Positions 1 to 12,785 of a stretch of 64,000 nt of DNA are shown here, one piece after another. Source of the DNA: Stercorarius parasiticus (Eukaryota; Chordata; Aves; Charadriiformes; Stercorariidae); the NCBI GenBank assembly GCA_013396915.1, contig VWZL01000670.1:1426-65425 (forward strand), written 5' to 3'. The notes beneath the pieces were generated by a model. The model saw only the letters and a list, made by a program, of their open reading frames with translations. It searched no databases and had not been told where the DNA came from. Numbering within the stretch: position 1 is the stretch's first letter; each line of letters begins with the position of its first letter. The translations under genes and the position numbers were made by a program.

Positions 1-862
1 CAGACTACCTGTCTTTGCTTCCACCCTCTGTAGGCTTCCTTTTTCAGTTTGAGCTTGTCCAGGAGCTCCTTTTTCATCCATGGAGGCCTCCTGGTGATTC
101 TGCCCGACTTCCTCTTTGTTGGGATGCATCACTCCCGAGCTAGGAGGAGGTGATCCTTGAATGTAAACCAGCTTCCTTGGGCCCCACTTCCCTCCAGGGC
201 TTTATCACATGGTACTCAGATCCCTCCAGAGGCCAAAGTCTGTTATTCTGAAGTCCAGGGTAGTGAGCTTGCTGTGTGCCCTTCTCGCTGCCCTAAGGAT
301 CTTCAACTCCACCACCTCATGGTCACTGCAGCCAAGACTGCCCTTGAGCTTCACGTTCCCCACCAGCCCCTCCTTGCTGGTGAGAACAAAGTCCAGCTTA
401 GCACTTCTTCTCATTGGCTTTTCTGTCACTTGGAGAAGGAAGTTATCATGGACACATTCCAGGAACATCCTGGATTGATTATGCTCTGCTGTGCTGTCCC
501 TCCAACAGATATCAGAATGGTTGAAGTCCTCCACGAGGACTGGGGCTTGTGAACATGAGGCTGCTCCAATCTGTCTGTAGAGGGCCTCATCTGCTCAGTC
601 TTCCTGGTCAGGTGGCCTGTAGCAGACCCCCACTATAATGTCACCTGTCCCTACCTCCACTTTAATCCTGAACCATAAATTCTTGGTCGGCTCCTCATCC
701 ATCCCCAGGCAGAGCTCCATGCAGTCCAGCTGGTCATTACCATAGAGGGCAACACCCCCTCCTTGTCTTCCCTATCTGTCCTTCCTAAAGAGCCTGTATA
801 CTTCCATTCCAACACTCCAGTCACAGGAGCACCCTCAGAGCAGATAGCCCTCAGAGCAGGTA
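1..862 (-). mobile_element. CR1 LINE fragment, endonuclease region of ORF2
   Basis: Read on the minus strand, this is the apurinic-type endonuclease part of a CR1 ORF2 and the linker towards the reverse transcriptase. Seen directly: the GVCYRPPDQED box at 598-630, a DFNHSD box at 511-528 and the SDHE box at 316-327, in the order expected for this nuclease family. In the full-length family this enzyme nicks target DNA to prime reverse transcription. The copy is dead: a TGA stop at 595-597 follows the DQED box, another in-frame stop lies near 770-775, the glycine normally before DFN is glutamate, and a frameshift near 200 moves the linker (a WMKKELLDKLK-like stretch, about 75-110) to another frame. 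The 3' part runs off the left edge. The 5' end is near 862, inside a 16-bp tandem duplication. Confidence 0.93.
831..862. repeat. 16-bp tandem duplication at CR1 5' edge
   Basis: Two adjacent 16-bp copies (831-846 and 847-862) share the core CCCTCAGAGCAG and differ at a few bases. They sit where recognisable CR1 similarity ends, so they may mark the 5' truncation junction or a later slippage event. Confidence 0.7.
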
Positions 863-1590
863 AAATTCTGAATCTAGCTAAGGTAAAAGCAATGTTTCAC
901 AACTGAAAACCAAATATTTACATTAAATAATTATTTATGTAACTAAATTACAAGTTTTAATTATTTTCAAAGCATTTGAATACACAAACTTGTTAATACT
1001 CCATCAATATCACGAAGAGAACTTTCAATATGGCTGCAATTTACACTGTAGAAAAGTTTTTGAACCTTGTGATTTATATTTCTGATCTAACATAGGCACT
1101 TTTACCTCAATAATTCTGTCACTCTAGCTCAGTCTGTAACAAAGCTTAACTTCTATTAAAAAATTTGACCTCTGTTATAACCGGGTAGGGGAGATACTCT
1201 TAGCTGTTTTGTATAGTCTTCAATTAAGCATGGATTCTGCAAAAGATGGCGCTTATGTTTAACATAAAATACACAATTGATTTACATCTTAAGATTACCT
1301 CTCCTTTAAGTGGTTGAATTAAAAAAATTCTCACAGTGCTGTAGTGATTATTTAAGATAAATCTTGATTTCCATGTTTTGAGGGATTAGAACCTATTCCA
1401 CATCTCCCTTTCTTGCCATTTTCTAGTGGAGAATAAGGTAATGAATCGCTCCTGTTTTTGATGACAGTGCAGCTGGTTTCCTTTGTCCCTTTGTCTACTG
1501 ACATGATTATCTAAAGGAATAAAAGGATACTACTGCAGCCTCACAGTAAACTCCAAACTTGAAAGGTTAGCATTTTATAACTGCATATTG

Positions 1591-1614
1591 AACAGTTACT
1601 GACCTGTAACTGTT
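1591..1614. repeat. Short inverted repeat
   Basis: Perfect 9-bp arms AACAGTTAC (1591-1599) and GTAACTGTT (1606-1614) with a 6-base spacer. Nothing in the surroundings suggests a function; chance is likely. Confidence 0.5.
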
Positions 1615-3845
1615 GTCAGTTTATGCTATTTTGATTTCAGTCAGTCTGGGTAAGGAATATTTTGATCCATTGCTTGATAAAACACTTATGAGGCTCCACT
1701 ATCTGACAAAAAGATAAGAGTTTATTTTCTATCTATGCTTACTTCCCAAAGGAGCATTAACATTTTCAATAAACTTGCTTTATGCTTGTATGTTGTATAT
1801 GTAAGAGTCTTGATTTGCCCACAATCTTCCACACACAAAAAAAAAAAGTGATTATGCCAGAACTCATTTGGTAAGCAAGGTTTGATGTTTTCTGTATTTA
1901 GATGAAAAAATATATAAAAACGAAGAGCTGCAAAAAGCAGTTATGTGAATTCAGCATGGACTTTCTCTGAGATAGGAATTTTATCAACAATGGCACTAGA
2001 TCACAATGTTTCCTTTCTGTGTAATGTAAAACTGAGATCTTGATACTAAATGACAGGGTTCTGCCATAGAAAGGATGGTATGTTAAATCCATGGGCCACA
2101 GGAATTGCAATTCAGGTAATTGTGTTCCAGTGAGCCAGGAAATTATTCCCCCTTTTGACTTAAGCTGTTAGCAAACAACTCAGAGCCTTTGATATTAACT
2201 TAATCAGGAGGAGAGACTGAATCCTGAATCAGGTATCTACGATGCAAACCCATTCATTTATCAGAAGTCTCATTAGCTGTATCAAAGGACGAACTGAATG
2301 AACAAGCCAATTTCCATGTTTACGTATACAAAGAGGGAGGGTTGTTTTGTTTCTTTTTATATTTGCCATACAGGTTATCCGTCTTTCACTTGCCTTTAAT
2401 ACAGAAAGTTTAGTCCAATCAATGCATCATTTTGAATTTCTAGACTATAAATGTTTTGTACAATTACTGAGTAACAGAAAAGATTGACATATTTTACTAA
2501 ACTGCTGCTTTTCTTTAATGGGTGCAAATGAGAACCAAGCTCTTTACCTACCTGTAAGTCGCTTTAAATTGCTCCCTACTGTAAATGAGTACAGAGACCA
2601 CTTCTGGAATGTAGGACAAAGTACTCCACTTTTCTGACCTTGGGATATAAACTATAAGGTAAAATTCTATCTTTAGGTCTCAAAGGTTTTATTGGAAGTG
2701 CCTGGCAGTCTTGTGTCATTTATCTGAAGTTTATGATTCTATCTTTATTGTTAGTGTTCTCTTCTGGCATATTATTCTATAGTCCTGTTTAAATTGCAGT
2801 TATTTTTAATAATATCTCTTAGACTTGACTAAGTTCTCTTTAAAAAAAAATGTATCACAGATATTACTTGTCTGATATAACTTGGATGTCACTAAGCTGC
2901 TTTTTCATTACTTGAAGACTGTTTGCTTCTTATTTGGAAAATATGACACTGCAAACATTTTTTTCTGTAATTCTTGGAAATACAGAAATGTTAATTTATT
3001 ACAACACCAGTCTGATTATAATTTTTTCTTAACTACCTCTTACTGCAGAGCAATCTATTTCATCAATTTCATCACATTTATAATATAGCACAAATGCACC
3101 CTTTATTAAGATTTGGCATTTTATGACCCACAGGATGCATGTTACCTATTTTAGCATATTTTTAATAAGGATATGAGACAATATTGCTTCTCTCAAGCTT
3201 TTAAAATGAAAATAAATATATCTTTTGTACACATCTATGTTGTGCCTACCCAACCCTGAGCATATCAGTGTTGTTTTGTGAATTTGCTATTCAGTGTTTT
3301 GAAAAAACAACGTTAAAATGCACAACAGCTTTTAAGTGGTAGGGTTGAACCATTTGAGGAAACGTTTTTGTTAGGCTTTTTTTTTTTTTTTCTCCATGAG
3401 GTAAAAGCCCATTCAGAAAATACTACCTGGCACTTCCATTTGGCAAGTGAGATAGAGTTGCCATGAGGGAACAGTATATACAAACAGCACAGTTTGCACA
3501 TGATTTTAGCCCAAGCAATCTGCACAGACTGAGGGGTTTGAGGCTGGTACTAAATGACCCCATTTCACCAGGGATCCACAACTACAATCAGCCCATAACT
3601 TTCAACAAAACTCATTTAAAAGCTAAATCTCTAAGTCACTAAATAAGGCACTCAGTTTTTAGAAGGGCTTTAGCATTGCAGCTGGTCAAAACACAGAAGT
3701 GAATTGTTCAAAATTTTGAAATACATTTATTTCTCTAAACAAAGCAAAACATTGACATTATTTAGGCGTCATTGTTCACTATATACTATACAGTAGAAAA
3801 ATATTACTTCCAAAGTAATGAACTAGAAGAATTAAGAATAAAATA

Positions 3846-4003
3846 TTATCAAAATAGTTACTAATTTAGTTATAATTTGTTATGAAAAAGCAAATGGTTT
3901 TACACTAACAGCTTTATTTCAAATAAATTCTTAATTCATAAAAATTTCACCATCAATTCTTATCAAATTGGTTACTAATTTCTTTATGAAAATGCAAACA
4001 GTT
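3846..4003. repeat. Diverged direct duplication
   Basis: Two related stretches, about 3846-3898 and 3960-4003, share the order TTATCAAA, GGTTACTAATTT or AGTTACTAATTT, TTATGAAAA, GCAAA. The second lacks roughly ten bases in the middle. This looks like an old local duplication in AT-rich DNA; low complexity makes some chance similarity possible. Confidence 0.45.
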
Positions 4004-5849
4004 GAAAATCTGTCCCTAGGCTTTAAAGAATGAAATAACTTTTTTCTTTATTTTTTTTTTTTTTTAAAAACAGAATTTTCTGAGAAGCATATTCATTTTC
4101 TTGGTTCCTTTCACAAATGGAAATAAAAGGCAAAATAGAAACCAATTTTTTAAAAATACATCACTTCTATCTCCTGTTTTTAGGACTTGTTTGAATTCTG
4201 ACAGGTTACGTCAACTCAGCTTTCTAGAGGATTTGTGAATCATTTATTACTCTGCTGTTGAGCCCTTCCTGTTCCGTCCTCCTCTCAAAGGGAAGGGTCT
4301 GTCTGTACCACAAAGGGTTCTTTTTTTCAGTTTTTGGTGTTTAGAGCTGAGTATCCTTAGATACAGTGTAGGAATGACCTTAGTACCAGTACCAGTTTTC
4401 ACCAAACCAACCAGTCCGTTTACTATTCGCATAAAAGAAAAAACCTCTCTACTTTAACGAGTTTTTCTTCTATTTTCCAGTGTGCAGTATTGCAGCACCA
4501 AGATTTTCAAGCAACATTTCCACTGTATTTTAAATGAAATTTCTGTAAGAACTATATGGAACTGTTACCATTTACAAAATTGCACAATGGTAAAATTAAG
4601 AATGGAATTTTAAATGGCTATAAAGGGCACAGAACATTTAAAAAGTCTTAGTCCTAAAGCCAAAACTATTATGGTCCTTTACCAAAGTATATCTGAAACA
4701 AAGAATAAAATGTCAAGAGGAAAGAATTATCAGATCAAAATTTTCTCAAAGAAGGGTGAGATGTTTAGGTATAAAGCACAGCCTGCCTGCTGAATGGTAG
4801 CAACCACTCAAATACTATCAGCCATCAGCAAAAATTTGACAGTACCTTTGGGAGCTTAAAATTTCTTTGCCAAAAATGAAGGAAAAAAGATTAAATCTCT
4901 TTTTAAAACCTTTTTAGAGTTGTTTTTTTTTTAAGATTAAGAATAAATTACTCCCCAGTTTGTGTAATAATATTAATATATACATACCAGATTGCAGTGA
5001 ATATATTTTATATAGTATTGAAACAGTGTTAATTCCTGCTTGCAGGAACTGTACTTCTGCTCTACAAACCTTTTATTTCTATAGTATAAATTCCTGAATG
5101 TCTAAAAAAACCCTCTCCCCAAATTAGTATTTCCCTATTGTAACCCCAAAAAGCTCTGCACACTTCTAAGCCTGAAACTGGAACCATATGCGTGGAAATT
5201 TTTTTCATCGGTTTCTGTGGGATCCCTCAGGGATTCAGAGATCAACCTGAGCAGATCTGATTGCCTCCAGGTGAATTTCTATCTAATACCCCCAAGGAAG
5301 TTAAACAACTCTCCCATTTCACTGGGTATCTCCCTCTATCTATCTGCAATATTTCTGTGTTACCTTCAGTGAGGAGCATGACTGGCAAGAAAGATCACAC
5401 CAAGAATCAAGAACCTCCACTTCAGTTTGACCATCGCACACAGGTTTTGTGACTGTTACATACTGAGGATACTACAGGTGAAAACATATTATAATCTATG
5501 ATATCCAATCTTTCTTCCTGCTTAATGTTTCTGTATGCTAGAAGGTCAAAACAATGTCATCTGTATTGTACCGTACAGTTTTTTGTAGAATGTATATGGG
5601 TTTTGCCATTTCCATGAACTGCAGGGAAACAATCTTTTAATCTTTTGCTTTCCAAAGTCTCTTCTTATTCATTATTATATTTTATGAAGTTCCATATATG
5701 AACTAATATTTTACCTACTGTATTTGAGACAGATCATTTTAATTTGTACCACCAAAATCAGTGTTTTAATCATGCAAGGAAAACCAAACCATACTATTTC
5801 AGTGATAAATAGTCCCTTTTTAGATAAAGATGAACCTTCATTCCGTCAC

Positions 5850-6052
5850 CTTTACTGTGAGGGTGGTGAGGCACTGGAACAGGTTGCTCAGGGAAGTTGT
5901 GGATGCCCCATCCCTGGAAGTGTTCAAGGCCAGGCTGGATGGGGCTTGAGCAACCTGGTCTAGTGGGAGGTGTCCCTGCCCATGGCAGGGGGGTTGGAAC
6001 TAGATGATATTTAAGGTCCCTTCTAACCTGAATCATTCTATGATTCTGTGAT
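5850..6052 (+). mobile_element. CR1 LINE, 5'-truncated 3' end
   Basis: Plus-strand CR1 3' terminus. It starts in the last codons of ORF2 (sequence encoding the [16 protein letters not shown] end, here TVRVVRHWN) and runs through the 3' untranslated region, including the GGGGGGTTGGAACTAGATGAT block at about 5989-6009. It finishes in the CR1 tail with ATTCTATGATTCTGTGATTC at 6033-6052. Severe 5' truncation is normal for this family. The copy is related to the inverted pair at 17.1-18.1 kb. No clear target-site duplication is visible. Confidence 0.93.
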
Positions 6053-6182
6053 TCATTTCTAAAGTTAATTTGTATAAAATTTGTAATTGGGTTTCCTCAA
6101 GAGCTCAAGGGCATCTCAAATATTTGAAAGTTTTGGTTTTGGTTGTTTTTTTTCTAGTGGATGTACATTTAATGCCTAGGTG

Positions 6183-6446
6183 TTTTTTAACATTGTAGAG
6201 TGTTTTTTGACTCCAGTATATCCTCTGAACACCGACATGTTTATTATTAAGATCTATTTTCAACTGAGAAATATTTTGAGATTTAAAACATATCTCTATC
6301 TGTCGAATACAGAGAAGCTCATCCATGCCTTTATCTCCCACAAAATAGACTGCCCTAATATTCTGCTCAATGATCTGCCAGACAGACAGATTACTGAGCT
6401 TCACGAAGAAACACAAGCATACTTCCTTGATGATAGTGTGACCACA
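6183..6446 (+). mobile_element. Ancient L2-like LINE reverse-transcriptase C-terminal fragment
   Basis: An open 89-codon plus-strand frame (6180-6449) carries a pattern typical of L2-type LINEs just after the reverse-transcriptase core. Seen: FQLRNI at about 6258-6275, then EKLIHAFIS at 6312-6338, then KIDCPNILLNDLP to 6380. Established family pattern: an HLRNI stretch, then EKLIHAF, then SRIDYCN..L..GLP, then L..VQN. Here the usual DYCN has become DCPN and the following QN motif is weak. The core match is about 6240-6425. The family assignment comes from motif recognition, not a search; another LINE of the L2/CR1/Jockey group is possible. Birds have no active L2, so this is probably very old. 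It lies about 130 bp after a younger CR1 end. Confidence 0.7.
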
Positions 6447-7788
6447 TAGGCTTCTCATAAAACAAAGGGAGGAATGTAACGTTTTTATGTTGGGCTATAA
6501 AGGAAAAGCCTGTAGTAGCTAGGAACATCAGTATATCGAGGAGTTGTCTTTTCAATTCTACAAATGTGATTGAATCTCTCTACAACCAGACCAAATTCAC
6601 ACAATGAATTCATAGTATCTCATGAAGGAATGACATTTTTTTCTCTACACAACACTAATAATGTTTAATTTTTCCCAGTACAATTAACTTGTTTCCTACT
6701 GAGCAACTTGTCATATAGATAACTGCTCTATGAAGATAAACGTAAGACCGCATTAAATATAAAACTGATTTGTGAATGTTCATTGTAAATATATTTTCAT
6801 AAAAAGTTAGGGTCAGTCCTTCTAGCCTGGAATCCTATTAGCTAGTTACAGGTTCCTAACCATGTAATCTTTCTGAAATAAGGTTCGCTCACAGAGAGTT
6901 CTGTGGATTGTCAATGTGATTTACAAGTTTACAATAAGTGAATTATATCTTCTCATAAATTTGGACTAATCTCCACTGACTCATTAAGAGATCCTGGACA
7001 CTTGCTTCAGGAAATTTCTCAAAACAAACAAACATACATTCCTCTAAATAAAGATACCAAAATTGGTAAGAGTTTTATTTTTATTATATTAATTTTTATA
7101 ATCAATACTAAATAATGATTAATCACCAAAGAATACTTTATTAATAATTTTGAGAATCATCTTGGAAAGCCAAACAGAATTACTCAAACTGAAGATTTTA
7201 CTAAAGAATACGAAAAATTTTCATGTGAGAATACTGAAAATCATTAGTTTTACAGAATACGAAAATTTTAAGTTAGTATTATTTCCCCCCTTCATTTGAA
7301 TCAGACACTGAATTGAGATAATAATCTCCGTGCCTTCTGCTTACAACAGCAAAAGTAAATAATCTTATAGTACATTCAGCAGTGAAACGTTTAGTTATAC
7401 CCACCATGCTATAGAGTGCATTTAGTTCTTTGATGGAAGATAAACATCCCTTCCCCCCAGTTTTAATATTTGAATAAAAAAGGAAAAAAAATATTCTGTA
7501 TTCTCTTATTACCTGATATTACATTCCATGCATGAAAAATATCACAATGTAATTTAATGGAGTTTTCTAATGAAATAAGCTCAGATAACTGTGCATTCTG
7601 TAATCAGATTAAATGTCTCAAAATTTGAGACATAGTTAATAACATGTCTTGAAACACTTCCTTTTCTAAGTGAAATAAATTTGAAGACTAAACATAAACA
7701 AATTCAAATTATCAGATTTATTTTTCAACAAAGATACAAAAACTGACTTTTTTAGGTTTTGGGCTTTTTTCTTACCAAAATTAAGCTC

Positions 7789-7831
7789 TTTTTTTTTTTT
7801 TCAATGTTGTCTTTTTTTTTTCAGTGTTGTC
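7789..7831. repeat. Poly-T tandem duplication
   Basis: Two copies of a T-run plus a 10-base unit: T13 then CAATGTTGTC (7789-7811), and T10 then CAGTGTTGTC (7812-7831). It looks like a recent local duplication by slippage. Confidence 0.8.
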
Positions 7832-10800
7832 ACAAAAATAAAAATCCATTCTTATTTCAGTTTAAATCTTTCTACTTGAAGGTCACCAGTTTCTTACAGT
7901 TGTTAGCAGCAGATGGTTGATCTGCTGACTAAGTGAAATGATTAGATGACCCAAAGATACCAGTTTCTGGGGGTCTTATGAGTGGTCCCAACAAAAATGA
8001 GATTATGTTGATGATTTAACTGTTCTTTGATTCTTGTGATGAACAAGATTCAATAAAACCTTGCTAGGGCTTTGTATGTTGTTTCCCTGGCACTTTTCAA
8101 ATATACTAGAAATTTAACGCCTTTTGTTAAATACAGGAAAAAAAAGAGTAAAAGTAAAAATGTGAAAGAACTACATATAAACATGATGGAAAATGCCTTT
8201 TACCTATAAATAATGGGCTTATTCAAATTGGAAACAGTACCCATTGTTTTGTCACTTACTTTGACAGTAGCGTACATCGCTTCCCATGAAATGCAGGCAC
8301 AAAGCACGCATCATTTGCATTTTCATCTTTTTCCTTGTTCTAAATGGGTTCGATACACTTTCTCTTGTTGTACAAATGTGATTATTTTTGGTGTGCATGT
8401 GTCACTGCTGCTGGGAAGAGCAGAAGGTATGCTATAGTCGACTTTGGAGTGGAGTCGTGGGAGGAAGAGTTGACCATCAAACGTTCCTTTGCCTTAGAAA
8501 TCTTTCCCATAAAGATTTTGGATTGAAAATGGCTATCTTCAGATTTTATTTGTAGATGCGTATTATAAAACAATGAAAGATGTGCCTTGGAAATCATATT
8601 GGTGACTTGAATATTACAAGATTCCATTCATAGCAAAACCTCTTTTCTGTGTCAGTCCTACAATCTACCCTGAACACCCCCCTCCAGCTGTGATGTCTCA
8701 TGTAGAAAGAGGGGCACAGAGATTACTGGGCTGCTTTGAAAAATATTTTTTTCTATTTGCTGTGACTTTTTTACCTATCATAATTGAAACAGAAAGAATA
8801 ATATTAAAAAACTGAAACCAATAAGCCCAGGAAGATGATGTATCTGAAAACTCAGCAGCAACCCCTTCTGCCACAAAATCTTTTTACTGGAAAGAAACTA
8901 ATAGGGAGGCTCACATTCTGAAATAACTTAAATCTGTTTGATAAGACATTATAATAAAAACAGCTTCAGTGAATGTCTGTGTCTGTATGTATCAATAAAT
9001 AATAAGGTCCAATCTTGTAAAGCTGTAAGCATCTGAAAAATACCATAAGTCAGATTCAATAAAGAATCTAAGCAGGTAAAATGGGATACAAATGGTTTAA
9101 AGTAGACATACAGTCCTAAAACGTAACAAAGCCGTCCCTGCTGAGTTGCATGCTACACCACAGTGACTTCTAAAACTCCACAGGTGCAATAGTGATCTAC
9201 CATATAGTTCCTTAGTCCCATGCACAAACAATTTAGCTCTGACAGGATTCAGAAGCCTATGCCCAAGCCCAACTAAAATACATAAATTAAGTTCTTAATT
9301 TCCTGAATTCTTTGAAAGGTTTGACTTAATAAATACTTTCCAATATATGTGTTCTAGGACTAAATTCAGAGAATGCAACTTTTTTTCTTTTTTTTTTTTT
9401 TTTAAATAGTAGTACGATGTGGAAATGAAACTGCTTTTCTTTTGCCAAACACTCATGCTCTGATTTGATTAAAGTACTAATACACAAAGTAGGATATCAG
9501 AGTTCAGTTCTTTTTTCCATGTAATGAATAGAGAGCTTAATCACCTAGCTCACATTTCCAGATTCCACATCAGATGGTCAATAAATATAATAATATCTAA
9601 GTTAAAAAACGAAGGGCTTCAGTGAAAGAGTGTGAAAGACATCACTGCTTTTTCATATTGCCACAACAAAATGGTACCTACACAATGCTGCAGGAATACC
9701 ACAGCCTGGTCAATCTCTAAAGCTCACACACTGCTAGATGCTTAAAGGTTTGGCAGTATAGAGCATATCATAAGGAACAAGCCATTTTGAGTCAACGAGA
9801 ACCCATGGTATTGACATGCTGCTTACAATGACGCAAAATTTGTGAGCAAACATCACCTCCACATCTGTCCATCCCAGTCCTTCCATTTCCAAATCCTTTC
9901 TTTTCCACAGTTCCCATAGCCACTTATACCAGTCATACCTTCAGTAATTCTGACCTCACATCAGAGAAACAAATTAAGCTTTCTCATTTTATCTTTCCTG
10001 ATTGTTTCTAAGCCTTTGTTTACAGATTTTTGCATTCCTATACAGCACTGTGCAGCACCCAGAGATTATCACTTCCAGTCTTTTTTCCGAGTCTTTTGAA
10101 TCTCTCTGCATGGCAATTACTTGTTTCTTCCCCCACAAAGGTCTAATTACTGAAATGGTCTATATTTAGAAGAAATAATAGTTAGTCTTCCACTCTTGTG
10201 AATTGCTAGTGCGTTAAGTCAGGTACCTCGGAATGGGATGAGTATGCAGAAGTACTGCTAGCATGCTAAGTGTGCAGCTGTTCAGAGCTACTTAATAGGA
10301 AACACTGATGTTATGAGTATCTTCATTCTTGCCTCTAAGACATCTTATCAGGAACTGCAGAGAGGTACCTCTACTCACTAAGTATTTGCAGCCTGAAAAC
10401 ATTTCCTGAAATGAGAAGGCTATGCTTTTTAAATAATTCTTGTGAAATGCAGTCCATCGTGCTGGAAATCTTTTGATAAAAGTGTTTCATCCACAAAAAG
10501 GAGCTAATCCATTATGGATTAGACGAACAATAGCAGAGATGGCTTAGTAACTTCCCTGAATATTTTCAACAAACCCAGATCCAAGTACTGCAATAGAAGT
10601 CTTGTAAAATATTTATGAAAGCAATAGAAACTATCCATTTTTGACATCATATATTGTTGTTAATACTGAGTTAGGAACACTTTATTAATTTTTTTCCCTT
10701 TTTCATTTTCTCAAATGTTGATCAGTCAGCCAGTATAAATTAGTCTTGTTTCATTGATACCAATGAATCTTAAGAAATAACCAATGTATCACTACCATCT

Positions 10801-11908
10801 ATGACAATTTTTTTCTACATATTTATATTGCCAGATAACTGTGACTTTGTTACCTTTAAATTACTTTAACTGGATAATCAAGTGCCTTCTTCCTATACCA
10901 TATCTAATTTTCACCTCTTCCCTTTTTGTGCTATTTCTTTTCTTCTTCTTCTTGGTGATAAGCATGTGGAACAAAGAAAACACCACACTCTACACAGAAC
11001 CAATTCAATACAAGTTTCTCATTCTCCCTTTGGGGATTTTCTGAAGAGCTGGGTTTCCTGGCATACCCCCCTCCCCTCACTGCAGAAAGGACCAGTATTT
11101 GGTACATCTTTGAACCCGTCATGAATGCTGTGCTCACAACAGGGGCTGACAAACTCTGACCTGAAGAGGCTTTGAGACCACAGTGGTGACAGGGGTTATT
11201 TGATAAAGGTTATTGTTCCCTACAAGGGCCGTCGTGCCATTTGAAGGAGGGACATAAGGGTGAGAAAATCGAACAGAAAATTTGTACAAGTAGATATTTG
11301 CTGAGTACATAAAACTGTCAGCAGAGGCCAGATCAGAAGCAAATAATTTTGGATGGCAAGACAGTCTGAATCATACATTTGAGGCAAGTAGGGAAATGTA
11401 GGGCTCATATACCAGTTAAAGAAATTCTGAGAATGACAGATTACTTTCTAGAAGACAAATGAGACAAAACAGGAAACAAAACAGAACATGAAATAGCCCA
11501 GACTTCTTGGATCACATACCAGGTAGTATTAAAAGGGCCACTCAATCCACCAGGCAAGCACCACTTCCTACAAAGAGACGCTTCTGATTCTGGTAGCAAC
11601 TGACAGGAGCAAACTCTGTGTTCTTCGAAAAATGCAGACTACCATCTAATTATGGCTCTCAGACAGGATTCTGCTGTTTTCTCATGGGACTAATAATATC
11701 TCTGCAGACTGTGAACAGGTTGTTGAACTGTTCTGTAGTGCTGCACCAGTTTTGGAGTTTCTATTTCAACATTTCTAACCAAGAACAAAACTGGGTTGCC
11801 AAGAAAACTGAAATGTCTGAACTGTAGAAAATGTCTTATGCCAAAAGATGAAGTAGTTTTGCAAAATCTATTTTAACAGTTAATAAGATTACACTGAAAA
11901 ATGAGCTG

Positions 11909-11950
11909 TTATTAATTTATTATTATTATTTCATTTTATTGTTATTCATT
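11909..11950. repeat. TTA-rich low-complexity stretch
   Basis: Imperfect ATT/TTA triplets such as TTATTATTATTATT interrupted by single-base changes. A degenerate microsatellite. Confidence 0.6.
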
Positions 11951-12767
11951 CTGCCCCTAGAACAGCCAGTGTGCAGGACATAGTCTATGCCTACAGTGTA
12001 CACTACCTAAGAGAAAAAGTTACATAGGAAGAGTGGGAGAACAGGAATGTCTCTGTATAGTCTACGTATAGTACATGTATAATAGTCTATCTATAATAGC
12101 TTTTAGACCACGAATACATATGTCTCACTTCCATATACTGCTTCCTACCTACTGTTATGAATTCGCTGTTTTTTCTCAGATATCATGAACTAAGTGACTC
12201 TTTAGGGAGATATGAAAAAAATGAAGGGGTTTTGCTAAAATGGATCATATCAAAAGGAAGTGTTTCTAGGCATAGGGAAAAAAGAGCCATGAATGAAAAT
12301 GATGCCTATGTGAACAGTGGAAAAGTGAATACAAAAGGCCGTAATTTTCATGAATGCAAAACAGCAGTAAGATTATAAAGCACAAACAGAAGAATACACC
12401 TTTATTACTTTGTACTATGCTAAGCAACCTCCCTTGAACTAAGTCCAATACGCTACGTCATACAGCACAGGGATCATAAAAAAATGACTCCTCAAACAAT
12501 GGAACACTTCAGAAAGGACTTCTAACTTCTTGTTGAACCCCAAGTCTAAATGTACGTACAACAACATATGTATATGTGTGGATGGTTTATGTGCACATTT
12601 ATGTATACACACACAAAAACACACACTCTCCCTTCTATAGCGGTGCATGAAAATGAAATATATTGTAGTACAGATAAAGAGAAATGAGTCATACTACTAA
12701 CAGTCAAATACTTGGCTTCTTCTAAAATATTCTGTCTCTTATAACAAATGACAGACAAATATTCTGA

Positions 12768-12785
12768 CATATCTATATAGATATG
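12768..12785. repeat. 18-bp AT-rich palindrome
   Basis: CATATCTATATAGATATG reads the same on both strands with no spacer. In AT-rich DNA of this length it may well be chance. Confidence 0.5.

Larger units (their letters stand above)
863..5849. other. AT-rich non-coding stretch, no gene recognised
   Basis: About 5 kb of AT-rich unique sequence. Open frames are short, lack recognisable motifs and overlap on both strands, so I treat them as chance. It holds T-runs of about 15 at 3377-3391 and 4051-4065, a 9-bp inverted repeat at 1591-1614 and a diverged local duplication at 3846-4003. I see no exon, RNA gene or further transposon that I can support. Confidence 0.6.

Noticed and set aside
157..552. 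A 131-codon plus-strand open frame
   Set aside because: It runs antisense across the CR1 endonuclease region, whose minus-strand reading explains the sequence fully.
6105..6458. A 117-codon minus-strand gene
   Set aside because: It is antisense to the L2-like fragment, whose plus-strand reading carries the recognisable motifs.
11135..11165. A hAT-type transposon terminus (CAGGGGCTGACAAACT)
   Set aside because: Resemblance is limited to about 16 bases; I found no partner inverted terminus or 8-bp duplication.
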